A stretch of 64,000 bases of DNA, taken from NCBI GenBank assembly GCA_019614645.1, contig JABWDB010000015.1, positions 5,031,501 through 5,095,500 of the forward strand, given 5' to 3'. Under the pieces are notes generated by a model. That model was not told where the DNA came from. It made no database searches and saw nothing but the letters and a program-made list of their open reading frames with translations. This document shows positions 46,199 through 57,320 of the stretch, piece after piece. Made by a program: the position numbers and the translations under genes. Source of the stretch: Stratiolaelaps scimitus. Taxonomy: Eukaryota > Arthropoda > Arachnida > Mesostigmata > Laelapidae. Each line of letters begins with the position of its first letter. Within the stretch, counting starts at the first letter, position 1.

Positions 46199-48436
46199 TG
46201 CTTGCTGACCTGATTTATGAACAATTTCTACGAAGCGAAATTCATTGAGCGCAATAGCCATAATATTATATATATATATATATATATATAAAATTTATTG
46301 GACGGGACCCCTATTGACAACAGCGGATAAGTTGTCCGGTTGAGCTTGGCACCAATTTGAGGGTAACAATGAAGTCTGTCAAAATGTCATATTTAGTGAC
46401 TACTGAATCTGACTCGTCAATTGGACATAATCGAGTCGAACTTGGAAAAAAAGAGGTGGCTACTCTGTTTGTAACTCTCCCGTGTTCTACTGAGTCAGGC
46501 TGCTTTGGTTTGACATATCTATGTAAATATATAGAGTAATCTATAGAATGAGGATACGCGTCATAGTATTTTTATACTGAATGTCAAGTTTCAATTAGTT
46601 CCCACGAAAGGCCAACTTTGATTATTGTATCCACCAAGAAGCTCTATTCAGTACAGAACTCACTTAATTGACTCTTATTCGTTCAGCAGGTGGATAGAAC
46701 TACCGTAGCCACATTTTGCTGATGCATAAATTGTGCTTCAAAGACGGCTGATTCTACGCCACGAGATGATTAGATCTAGCCCTGAGCTTTTTTTCGATAT
46801 TTGGCAATTTCTACCTTAGCACACGTTAAAGGTGAAAGTCCCAGCGTTCAGACGCTAAAGGCTGTGTTTTGAGAGAATTCCCCATCAAGCAGAGGGCAGC
46901 CGTCCCTCTGCGATTTGTGGAAATCCAGAGATCCGAGTCATTAGGGTTAAAATTCATTAATTTTTAATGTTTGTCTATATTCTTAAATATTTGTCAGGTT
47001 AACAATGAACTTGGCTCAGTAGAAACCAACAGTAAGAAACAACTGTTAATACAGCTAGCTAGCATGTTGCCAAGATTGAGACAGTGATTATATATATATA
47101 TATATATATACATTGAGAGACAGAGAGGACTATTCGGTACTTACATAATGTAAATATCTATACAGAACCATGAAGATTCTTCAATAAATGTTTCTAACTG
47201 TGATCGACAAAATAACGATACAATTCATCATTTGTACCGTAGTGTTTATATCTATATTTCTGAATAGAATAATCGCGCACAAGTATCAGTGTAATAATAT
47301 CACATGAATGCGATATCACTCGTACGAAACTCGTATTTTACCTGTGTTCTGTATCGGACGGTCGCATTGGTGGCTAGTTACCAGGGACCATAGAGACTGC
47401 AACAGCCGCCCGATCCAGATCTCTATCCCTCGATGCTAGCAGCAGGATTGCAGGGCAAGGCAAGGCAACTGTGACACCACTTAATTCATGTATTAGTAAT
47501 GAATAGCTTCGTAATATATCTGGGTAGACTTAGCAACTTTTGACATATGTTTAGCATACATTGGGCGTGTGATACATGATATGTAACATAACATAACATT
47601 TGCGGGTTATTTCCGGAACTGCAATTTGAACAATGCTGAAGTTCTCGCTTAAAAAATAGAGTAAAATAGAGTAGATGTCCTATTGTATATCCCTGGATAT
47701 TGGGGAGATTCATGGCTGCTGCCTACGAACTATCCCATACTATTTATTCTACGTGTTCGAAGAATGACGAGGACAGCGTCTTCCACCTTGTGTTCGTCAA
47801 TATGGAGAAGACATTCGTACGATGTCCGTATAAGGTGCAGAACCAAAACATTGTTTAATTAATGAATTCAAATTAGTATTTATTTTTTTCATTTTCAATA
47901 CATAGCTACTGTTAGCAATTCACTAATGTACTGGCAAATCATTTTCTCATCAGCTCGACTCAGTGCTGAAATGCGAGATTCTGAGAACAATAGGTATACA
48001 ACAGCCTTGAAAAATTGTGTCTTGAGATATGGTCACTAAGTACGTCGCGTCGTACCAGTCTCCATATGAAGGTCTATTCGAGCATTGGTTTGACATCTGA
48101 GAACTCCATTTAGCGATCGAGATGAGGGAGAGAGAGAAACAGAGGGGGATAGAGGACAATCGAGTCAGTCGAGACAGTGACCAACTCCTGAAGTTTCTAA
48201 TATAAGCTTGCGTCACCATTGAAAAGGACACTCCAGATACAAATGAGTACGAACGTGTAACCGGGGATTGTTTATGAGACAGTCTGTAGAAGGGATCATG
48301 AACAAAATATATTCTGTAGCATTACATATATCACATTGCTTGTTGTTTGTTTGTTGTTGTTATTGTTCAACTGTCTCTATTGCACGTCGTATGATACTAT
48401 GGCCCTGCATTGGTCGGCATAATAATCGACTTGGAA
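42730..48436. other. Intergenic repeat-rich stretch
   Basis: Many TA and GT microsatellites; a C-rich tract at 44,438-44,450. A charged + strand frame at 43,793-43,930 ends at a GTAAAT donor but lacks a convincing acceptor. A family B 3' end may be present near 47,600-47,652. No gene recognised. Confidence 0.5.
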
Positions 48437-49126
48437 TCACAGACAATGACCATTGCTTTCTGAACCATTTCGTATGGTATGCTTTGAGCTTTGAACGAGG
48501 ATCTCGCTTTCAACAATCTTGTTGAAGATGCACTCCGCGTCATGGGCGGGCTTCGAGACCTCGGCTTCGCCACAATTCATACACGTGGTATAAAGTCGTA
48601 CGGGACAGACGATTTTGCCGTGGATATCCTTCTCTTTGTGAGTTCCATGGACAGCCTTCGAGTAGCCTCTCGCTTCGCAGAATAGGCACATCAACTGCGA
48701 ACGCCGCCACCTTGATAGCTCGGCAAACGAGGGAATATCGGAACCCACTTCTGATCGGACTTTGGAGAGCGCCTCACATATGAGATACTCTTTAGTACCC
48801 GCCTCGGATTTGCGGCCAGCTTGGTCTTCGCGGGTCATCTCCCTTAGGATGTCTTTTTCTCGTTGGCACTGAGTATATGAATGGGGCCGCTGATCTTTGC
48901 CCTCATCGCCGCATAGTGGGCAGCATGCGGCCTTCCTTACGGGACATACAATCCTATTGGCGTAATCTGTCTCGTAGTGGCATCTATACTGCGCTTCAGG
49001 TTTGCCGAGACGTTTGCAGTACATACACAGCGGGCCGGATATCTCCACCGTCATCGGCTGCGTATACCGCCGTGTGAATCCTTGTAACCGTTGATACACG
49101 CTTGCTGCAACTATAAGTTGAGTCAT
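48437..49126 (-). CDS. Protein with two tandem Nanos-type zinc-finger domains
   Basis: The 229-residue frame has two copies of the Nanos zinc-finger domain, each made of two CCHC knuckles. Copy 1 uses C34, C37, H50, C61, then C69, C72, H82, C87. Copy 2 uses C147, C150, H163, C174, then C182, C185, H195, C199. The spacings C-x2-C-x12-H-x10-C-x7-C-x2-C are exactly those of the Nanos family; in both copies the last Cys-to-His gap is nine instead of the usual seven. Shared words include RIVCPVR and KIVCPVR. Nanos proteins bind RNA, often with Pumilio, and repress mRNAs in germ cells; a similar role here is inference. A 59-residue charged linker separates the copies. The start may be the ATG at 49126, or the exon may begin at an acceptor (TAGTTGCAG) ending at 49105. 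Confidence 0.8.
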   Translation of the reverse strand: MTQLIVAASVYQRLQGFTRRYTQPMTVEISGPLCMYCKRLGKPEAQYRCHYETDYANRIVCPVRKAACCPLCGDEGKDQRPHSYTQCQREKDILREMTREDQAGRKSEAGTKEYLICEALSKVRSEVGSDIPSFAELSRWRRSQLMCLFCEARGYSKAVHGTHKEKDIHGKIVCPVRLYTTCMNCGEAEVSKPAHDAECIFNKIVESEILVQSSKHTIRNGSESNGHCL

Positions 49127-49390
49127 GTAAGTAAATTCCCTTCAATGAAATCATTTGTCTATGAGACGACAAATGGTGAACTTGCTGGTGATATGAATAT
49201 ATAATAGTTTTATTACCATTGTTGTTAGAGCACGTATGATTGTCGACGGAGGCGCAAATAACGCAAAATAGACAGCCAGTTGACCAAGAGAGCGAGATCT
49301 GTCGTTTTGCCGAAAAGACACTAGCCAAAGGCTACCGATTGCCTGTTCGATGGCACAAACGATACAGACGAGTTCGCCTTAAAAGTATGG

Positions 49391-49582
49391 CTATCCGGCC
49401 TCCTCTAAGGTAGCAAAGACTCCACGAAATGCACTTGTATGGCCTGTATGCATGTTGCACACCGTAACCTCAGTTGAGAGTCTCAGGTACGAGATGAGGT
49501 CCGTACTTGTTGTAGAAGGCAGTATCGCGCTACAGTGAGAGCTCGCTAAGCAACTCCCGTGTGAAGGGAATTGCTTAAGCAT
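49391..49582 (-). CDS. Possible N-terminal exon of the double Nanos-type gene
   Basis: A 63-codon frame starting with ATG, about 450 bases upstream of the zinc-finger exon on the same strand. It contains the word TDLISYLRLST. Vertebrate Nanos proteins carry an N-terminal NOT1-binding motif with a W..YL.LS core; here the YLxLS part is present but the Trp and leading Phe are not, so the resemblance is weak. A phase-1 donor (TTTC|GTGGAG) would join to the acceptor at 49105 in frame, but it is a poor donor. It could equally be a chance frame. Confidence 0.22.
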   Translation of the reverse strand: MLKQFPSHGSCLASSHCSAILPSTTSTDLISYLRLSTEVTVCNMHTGHTSAFRGVFATLEEAG

Positions 49583-52175
49583 ATCTACCGGAGGTTAGTG
49601 AAGTTGAGTTCTGTTATTTCAAAACGTTACTCACACTTCGCTGAATTAATTATTCTCGACGTCCCTCATAATACAGCATTGTCCCTTGGTGCGATCAAGT
49701 GTATGGAAGTAGAAACGTATGTTCACCGTAGGATTTGATCATTATCGTAACGCACACTTTTTATCTATCACACATCTACTTCATAGAAACACAACTACTG
49801 GAAACTTCTACCACGAAAACCGGATAGCAACGTTTCAGCACAGACAGGGCACAGATCAGTGGTAACGAGTAGATCTGGTATCTTAGCTATCTACTCTATT
49901 TACTTTCCGCCAGCGTTTCGTAGAAACTGCAGCTGAGTTAACAAAATTGAATCAGCATATTCTCGCTCCCGAGTCAATATACAATATCAGGGCAGATCTC
50001 AACATCGAGCTCATTGAAGCGCACTGAAGCCACCTGCTTAGAATGCATGCAATACTAACGTTCAATTAAGTCAATTCCATCAAGATCATGCTTGTATATG
50101 AAATATTCTAGAACATGCTTGTTTTGGAATATTCTGGAAAAAAATCGATCTTATAGACATGACCTATATATATATATATAGATATCTTTACCGAGGAAAA
50201 AAATTCTGTTGTTAAAAACTCACCATTAGTCGACTGATTTACGCTTCCAGATGGCATCGTGCCGAAGAGTGAATAGGAGTGAGCCATTTTCGAAATCACT
50301 CGTAGACTTTGGCTGAAGAGTGCTATCTTCAAACTGACCTGAGACTCACTACCGCCAGCACTGACCGTATCCAACTGAACTGCTAAAGCGTGCCTCCCAC
50401 TCTCTACAATCAGCGAAAAAGCAATGTCGAGAGATCTCGTTGTAGGAAGCCCCCTCACATCGAGCAGTGCGAGTCATCAATCGCGAAGTCGGACTCCGGA
50501 CCTTTCACCGGGGGGGGATAATGCTTCGATGAGCGAATGAGAGAGAAGTCGTTGTTCTCTTAGGAGATTTTCTCAATTAGAGAAAGAACAAAATATTGCG
50601 AGGGCATTGAACGAGCTGACCGATCTCTAGCGGAGGGAAGACCTAGCTAGAGATCGACCTCCAGAAACACGTTCACGGCGCTAAGTCAGGTAGCACCAGC
50701 GCACAGCTCAACATAAAAAAAATGGTGAACGAAAGAAAGTGGAAAATGATGCTAATATTTATTTTATTCACCTAATGCCACTATGTTTTTATATTTACGT
50801 TAGAAACGTATCTCGAGAGATGCTTATTAATGGAAGGAAGTTTGTCAGCTAAACAAGAAGCTAACTACGGACACATGCTTCTCCGTCGCGTCCGAAAACA
50901 TTACTTTTTACCTACGTTTCTTAGAGATCGAAAACAATCGATTCGCCAGGCATACTTGCACACTCGATATACGGAACAGGGTCAGCATAGATTTCAGCGA
51001 AAATTTCTACGTTGTGGCATAAAAAGGCGAAAGCTATTATTTTATTCAGACGGCGATCGAGCACTTCGCTTACTACACATGCTCTACATCTGGATCCACT
51101 TAACAAATATATAGCGCATTACTTGACCCCCCTAGAGAATTATGGTTATTGTGCGTAATTCATTACCGCATTTCTGTATTTGTGCCGATTGTGAGATCCA
51201 AAATCTTTGACGTTTTCAGGCTTTAACGTGCATTGTATTGTTTTTTTTTTAATTTCTTGCAAACGGTGGCGGTCCCCCAAATGTGCATCGGTGTGGATTG
51301 TAGCCGTGCACCTACGTGTCGTTTCTGGTTACAAGGATGGTGCCCACGCATGCATCACCTGCCAGCGGCATCAACGGGATCCACAACTTGTCGATAGTTA
51401 ACGAATGTGCTTCCAATTCAAGAACTTACAGCAAATTTAGGTATTATAAGTTAAATTTAATTATGAATAAATTGTGTAATTTATGCCGTATAACCTATTT
51501 AGGCATCAAAGGATAAATCGTAGGGATATCAGTATTTATTCAAACATACAATAGTCGATAACGACGCGAATCTTCATTGTCGTTTCCATCATTGTTATGA
51601 TGACACCGCCGTTATACTGCCGTATAACATATTTAAGTATTATAATTGCAATTTAGTCATAAACGAATTGTGTAGTTTATGCGTATAACAGTCGTGCCGC
51701 CGTTATACCTCGTGACATTGTTCAAATGGTTCGTGTACAATAACATTTTCACTTGTGGCTCATGTTGTCCTAGTAGCGAATTTACTATGGTTTGAATCGT
51801 CTGATGGACCGCGACTGGCCGACATTCGACTCCAGAACATCCTCCCACGAGATCCGTTCTATCAGAGTACGGTTCATGTGCGTCGGACACCAAAGAGGTG
51901 ACCAGCCAGGCAGCATACGGCTAATCTGCAGCTGAGCAACAATATTCTGTGACGGACGATGGTCGCCATTGGCGGTATTTGCTGTCCTCGCAAAACCGAA
52001 CACTTCAGGCGTCTCAAAGATTAATTTCACTTTCGATCACATTTCAACTACAGTCACTCTGAGCAAATCGCGTCTCCGCTCAGCTGAACCTGTGAGAGGG
52101 GTTAAACAACGCGGCCGTTCGACAGCTGAGACCCGAACCCCCAAACACCTGTCTGTGTGGGGCGTCTGGATGGTG

Positions 52176-52249
52176 ATCGAGATACGGGTTAGCGCTCACG
52201 ACCTCGTTGAAATACTTCAGTGAGGTCGTGAGTGCTAACCCGTATCTCG

Positions 52250-52251
<2 letters not shown>
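52176..52251. repeat. 30-bp inverted repeat with 16-base loop
   Basis: Arms 52,176-52,205 and 52,222-52,251 are complementary at 29 of 30 positions. The right arm runs directly into a (TA)n tract. Transcribed from either strand it would form a long hairpin. Confidence 0.9.
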
Positions 52252-52281
<30 letters not shown>

Positions 52282-52330
52282 CATCAACCAAAGATATCTT
52301 ATTCTTGCCAGCTACGACAACCTTAAAATA

Positions 52331-52420
52331 AAGCAAAGGTGGTCCCGACATCTCCTCGTGGTATTACCGAATGTTTCAGAGCCGAGGCGGCTCTCACGTA
52401 AGGTGAACAACTACTAAAGA
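52331..52420 (+). mobile_element. SINE family A, diverged internal fragment
   Basis: Shares AAGCAAAGGTGGTCCCGACA and the following GAGCCGAGG/CTCACG stretch with the family A body. It lies between two (TA)n palindromes. Confidence 0.5.
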
Positions 52421-52428
52421 CGGACAAA

Positions 52429-52438
52429 AGGTTTCCAG

Positions 52439-52476
<38 letters not shown>

Positions 52477-52486
52477 CTGGAAACCT
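52429..52486. repeat. Perfect palindrome with a (TA)n centre
   Basis: The arm AGGTTTCCAGTT at 52,429-52,440 and its reverse complement at 52,475-52,486 flank an uninterrupted (AT)17 core, so the whole 58-base block is self-complementary. Confidence 0.9.
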
Positions 52487-53144
52487 CGGTCCGCGCCTCG
52501 GTCCGCTTCTCTGAACCCCATCCATTTGGTCTTCTGAAAAATCGATATCGGAGCAAGTCAGGTATACTCGCTAGAACCTGCCAGAGGTACCGAAGTAATG
52601 CCAACATAGTTCCTAGGTCGCGTAGGATTAAATCAGCGAGGAAACGAATTGCGGTAGAGAGGCCGCGAGACACATCGCCAGTAAATATCTATACCATAGA
52701 AGTGTGGCATTAGGCATGGCATTAGGCTGGCCAGCTGTTAACAAGGAAGCTATTCGAGTCGACAAGGACTAGAGAAAGACTTCAGATGAAGGGATCCGTG
52801 AATCATCCCGCCGCGTGTGTTATGGCTAGAAATTACAGAGCCGCTGTCGACAATAAAGATCTCTTGTATCTCGGTTCGGGGGAGTTTTTTCAGAATTTGA
52901 GAAAGTGACAAGCAAGTATAACCTAACCTTATCCATGGACACAAACCCACTGTGCACTTTATTGAAACGGCAATGTACTCTCTATTTTTCGAAATATCCT
53001 CACACTATAAATAAATAAATAAACAAAATAAATAAAACAATAAACCTCAAGCAATAAACACAACGTTCTCAGACAAATTAGTACTTTTACAGGCACGGGG
53101 GGCTAACCTCAGTAAGAGACAATATACCCAGATATCAATACGTC

Positions 53145-53205
53145 TGGGTATATTCCAGTCTAGGCCTGTCACATAGGGGAACAGCTGAGGGTCAGCTCGA
53201 AAAAA
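53145..53205 (+). mobile_element. SINE family A, 5'-truncated insertion with perfect 16-bp target duplication
   Basis: The 3' end of family A (GGGGAACAGCTGAGGGTCAG, then an A6 tail) is flanked by identical 16-bp direct repeats at 53,129-53,144 and 53,206-53,221. The intact duplication indicates a fairly recent LINE-mediated insertion. Confidence 0.75.
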
Positions 53206-53410
53206 CAGATATCAATACGTCGTAGAGAGCTGTCCTGCCATGTGAGTCCAATTCTGACGGGTCACGGAAATTTTAAGGCTCTTTGCACCGCATCGGGAAA
53301 GCTACCCGGGCCGTGAGTCCGCTACCAGCTGGAAATCGAAGAAAATGCCCTCGATGCATTGGCCCAACATTCCGCCTATGAAGCGACTTGAAGCACATAC
53401 GGTGCCCAAA

Positions 53411-53540
53411 ACTGTTTTTCGAGCTGACCCTCAGCTGTTCCCCTATCTGGCAGGCCTCAGCTCTTAACCTTTTAGGTGTTACTATGAGGACCTGTCGGGG
53501 CCACCTTTGCTTATTCTCTTCCTTACTCGTACCTGGAAAG
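53411..53540 (-). mobile_element. SINE family A, 3' half
   Basis: Reverse complement of the family A body and 3' end: GAGCTGACCCTCAGCTGTTC, AGGCCTCAGCTCTTAACC and GACCTGTCGGGGCCACC are all present in order. The A and B boxes are missing. Confidence 0.75.
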
Positions 53541-56500
53541 GCACGGGGGCACATGCGGTGTCCAGAATACGAAACGAGCTACCGAGGCTTGTCTCAAAAG
53601 CTTTGCCGAATACATATGTAGGGAGAAACACCAGTGACTAACATGGCCAGGAGAAACGAAGTGGTGAAATACATCGTAATAGTTAAAGGCTAGCTGGACA
53701 GAACTAGGCCTGCAAAGAATCCTGGCTAGGGCGTGGAGGGAGAGACGCTGCTGTTTTAGGGTCGGGGTCACAGGGTGTGCGAGAATCTGATCCCCGCGCG
53801 TCTGAGGAGACGGAGAATCCTACGAGAGGATGGACCGGAGGGGCAAACTAACTAGGTTGTCAATACAGGGTGCTATTCTGAGATTTGTTTACGATCGTCT
53901 TATCAATCGTGTGTCTCGTGTATATATATATATATATATACGGGCTCTACTACACGAACTGTAGCGAGTGTGAATCGGGGCTAGCGTTGCGAATCACGAT
54001 TTATACCGCTAGCATCATTCGGGTCATAAATTCCATTTTAGCAGAGGCTGGAGGATCAGTGGAGGTTTTGCTTTCAATAGTTGCCGTCCGTTGTTTGCAA
54101 TGCGAGTACAATAATAGCATATATACCAGGTGGAAATAATAAAGGCCTTAGAATAATACATATTATAGACATCAGGCCACACAGCCGCGTCTGATGTTTG
54201 TCACACGTATGTTTCGCGGCACCTTGGAGGGGACTCAGCCTAGAATTGATTAGGTAGATTTGCTGTGGCAAAAGAGATCAGTGTGCCTTTCAACTGAGCT
54301 CTACCGATCCGCCTTGCCCGGTGCTAACCTATCTCGTGGGCTGAAACTTTGCTGAGCATCGTCAGTCAGGCAACTTCTTATCCGGACCCTGTGGGCATCC
54401 TCAGAAGCGGATGTACACTCATCTCTTTTCTAATTACTACCTGTGCTGCGGGAAGTATCCGCTATTAACCTGTGATTTGAGAACTTCATTGTTAAAAAGC
54501 GACCCGGATTAGTTCAGCCCCTTACAACGGTTGCAACAGACACAGATGCCACCCCCTCTCTCTCTCTCTCTCTCTACTGATGATAATCGAATGGTTGTAT
54601 CTTGGGGACCTTCATACGAATTCTATGGGACTTCTATTTTAGGATATGACATATGAACCATCAAGTTTACTTTGGTGGAAGTTTCCTCGGCCCCTGGAAA
54701 TTGCGAAAGTTTGCTTGCGGAACAACCGAGGCGGAAGTTCTGCCTATGCAATAAACCTCTGTGCACCACATAAGCATTACTGAGCCCACGAGGTAGTGAG
54801 TCCAACAAAACGAGAGTTGTACGACGAGGCCCCGCGATCGACGTTAATGAACCAGTGGACGAACGCAACTTACTTAACTTACATTTACCTTTGTAAGTTG
54901 TAAGCGTTTGTGAGTTGATCTCGCCGAGTTGGCCGTCCCTGCACGTTGTGGCAATCCTGCAGCATCGAAACCTTACGGACAAAAAAGGACCGCCTCATTT
55001 TCCGCTCGTTATTACCGTTATTATCCTTACGCTCACTTGTATTTTTCGATTCTATCACACCTGAGATATCGCTATCGTTGTCGTCCTATCTAAGCCAATC
55101 ACTATCCATAGACATGTCCCTATTCACTAGCGGATCACACGATCACGATGTTCCGTTCGCGTTTCGAGAACCGAACAACGAGTTCATTTGTCCGCGCACG
55201 CGGTGGCATCCCCAATTTCATTATCAGTATCTTAGGCATTTATTGATATCGTTTCGTGGTTGTCCTTTCTGTACCGAGATCGTTGTCGACGATAAGAGCC
55301 GACTAGCAAAGTAGAGAACAGCAACGGACGGGATCGGATTCCCCCGCGTGGGGCAAATCCGAGACCGTGCCGCCCAACTTTGCCGATTGTCCGATTGGCT
55401 GATTGTGTCGCTAACTCTGTATAGACGAGAGGAAGGAAGTGCTTCGTTGTTTGCTTCCTCCATCCGTTCTGGGATGAAGGGACTGTTGGGGACCCTGGAG
55501 GTCCCATTATAGCGCTCACAGTCGTCTTCATTTCGCCGGGACCCCAGAGCCCCCCCACCCCCCAGGATCCCCTCAACCTCAAGGGCTATTCCGTTTCATA
55601 TCTTCGTGTTCATCGTGGTCCTTTTTACTTTCTCGGACCGTTGCTCATGCGTTGCCCCGCTACGGACACGCACACACACACACTATCCCTAAGTGTGCGC
55701 CTTTCTGCATCCTGAATCCTGCTGCCCCGCCGCATCCTGGCGGCACGATCCAGTCGGATTCCGATGTGGGGCAAGCGGCTCGTGGTGCATACTCGTCCTG
55801 GCTGAAACACCCCCGGCACAACCAACCCCACTACTGGCGTAGCAGAACAACGAGAGTCATGGAAAAGCAGACTTTGCCGGCCCTGCGCATTCGCCGCTCT
55901 GCGCCCATCTGATCGTTAGGGACAGAACGCTGAGCTCTTATCATCTTAAGAGCGCATGTGTATCGAGTCGGGTAGAGCAGCCGATGTTTCCGCCCCCAAA
56001 CACAACATCACGCGTCCCCAATCTCGTGACTTCAGTGCAACTCCGAGCCGTATGCGAGGCTAGCCCTGGACTCCAGCAGCCATGTAGGCAAATGCTAGAT
56101 ATCGTCTCTCTCGCTCCCTTCACTCCACTGCTCTCTCACAGTCAGAACGAACAGAGCTCTTCTTTATATCGTCGACGATGAACATCCGCCAGTCGGAAAT
56201 GTGCATATATTTTGTTAGTACGTGTGTTCGCAGAACTACCGAACTATTTATCGTATAGAACTAGAGGATACGGTGCTACCTAGAACAGATGAAAGTCACA
56301 GACGAGCAAGTGAACTATCTTTTTTCTCTGAGTCTCGTTTTTGCTAAATAAGGCCTTTCTTAAATTTCCAACGCATTCGCATTTCACTGCGTCTGGCCAG
56401 CCAGCTGCGAGTGATACATGACTTATTTGATTCTTCGTTTTCCATGGCAGCCGAAGCTGTCTAACGTGGCCATCAGATGAGAAGGCAATATCAGAATCAG

Positions 56501-57170
56501 ATAGAGTACAAAGAGTGTGAGAAAGTGGTAACGAGACAGATAATTGGCAGCGCCCACGGTGCCAAGTGGCATGACAACGGCATCCGATTTGGCACAATAA
56601 AACGTTGTAAATAAACAATTTACTCAATAAAACGTACCAACAAAAATCAAGCAGATTTTCTCCGAACAATATCTGACTCACCCCACTAGACACCCGTACC
56701 TGGATGGCTCCTAACCTAAATAATCAGATTCTGGCCGAAAAGGCAAAAACCTATCTATTCCTCACCTTCCGATCCTGTCCAATGCTGTCTTATGATTCCT
56801 GGCCGTTTCTAGGCTGAGTGAGAAATTAATACGCGCGCATCATTAAGCTTACCTAATGAACATCGCTTACACGCTTCGCCTCATTATGTGGTATTATAGT
56901 GTAAATTGACAGATTTGCGCCCGTTCGATCGAACTGTAACCGTGCGTAAACTGTCCAAGGGTGTACCCCGAGTAACTGACTGACTTACTTACTGACTCGA
57001 TCCACTTGCTAATCAGTATAATTAAAATCTAAATATAATGATTGTAAAGGTGAGCGACAATTGTACCAGTGTCACGTCGATTGCATTTAAGAACACCCTC
57101 CTCTATGTATTCCTTATAGAATATCGAGAACAAGGAGCCCCCCCCCACTTCTACAGGCCCCTAAGCGTGT

Positions 57171-57320
57171 GCCCAAAATAAAAATTACGTTTCCCCTATT
57201 TGATATATAAACTAAATCTTTGCATTAAATATTCGCTTGCATATGATACTCCTGGGAGCGGACGATAACCTTTCTCCTAATATCTTTTGAAAGTTTAATT
57301 ATTGCATTCCTGGTCCCCCC
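57171..57320. repeat. Dispersed repeat, copy 2 (pair with 14,570-14,740)
   Basis: Same word order as copy 1, about 75-80% similar by eye across the 100-base core (57,213-57,306). Confidence 0.6.

Larger units (their letters stand above)
49583..57170. other. Intergenic region with SINEs and palindromes
   Basis: SINE A fragments, two (TA)n palindromes and a hairpin between 52.1 and 53.6 kb. Open frames (50,830-51,114 +; 54,982-54,623 -; 55,314 end +) are not recognised and lack splice or start evidence. Confidence 0.5.

Noticed and set aside
54237..54310. Possible tRNA on the - strand (GGTAGAGCTCAGTTG)
   Set aside because: Only the A-box half is present; no anticodon or T arm.
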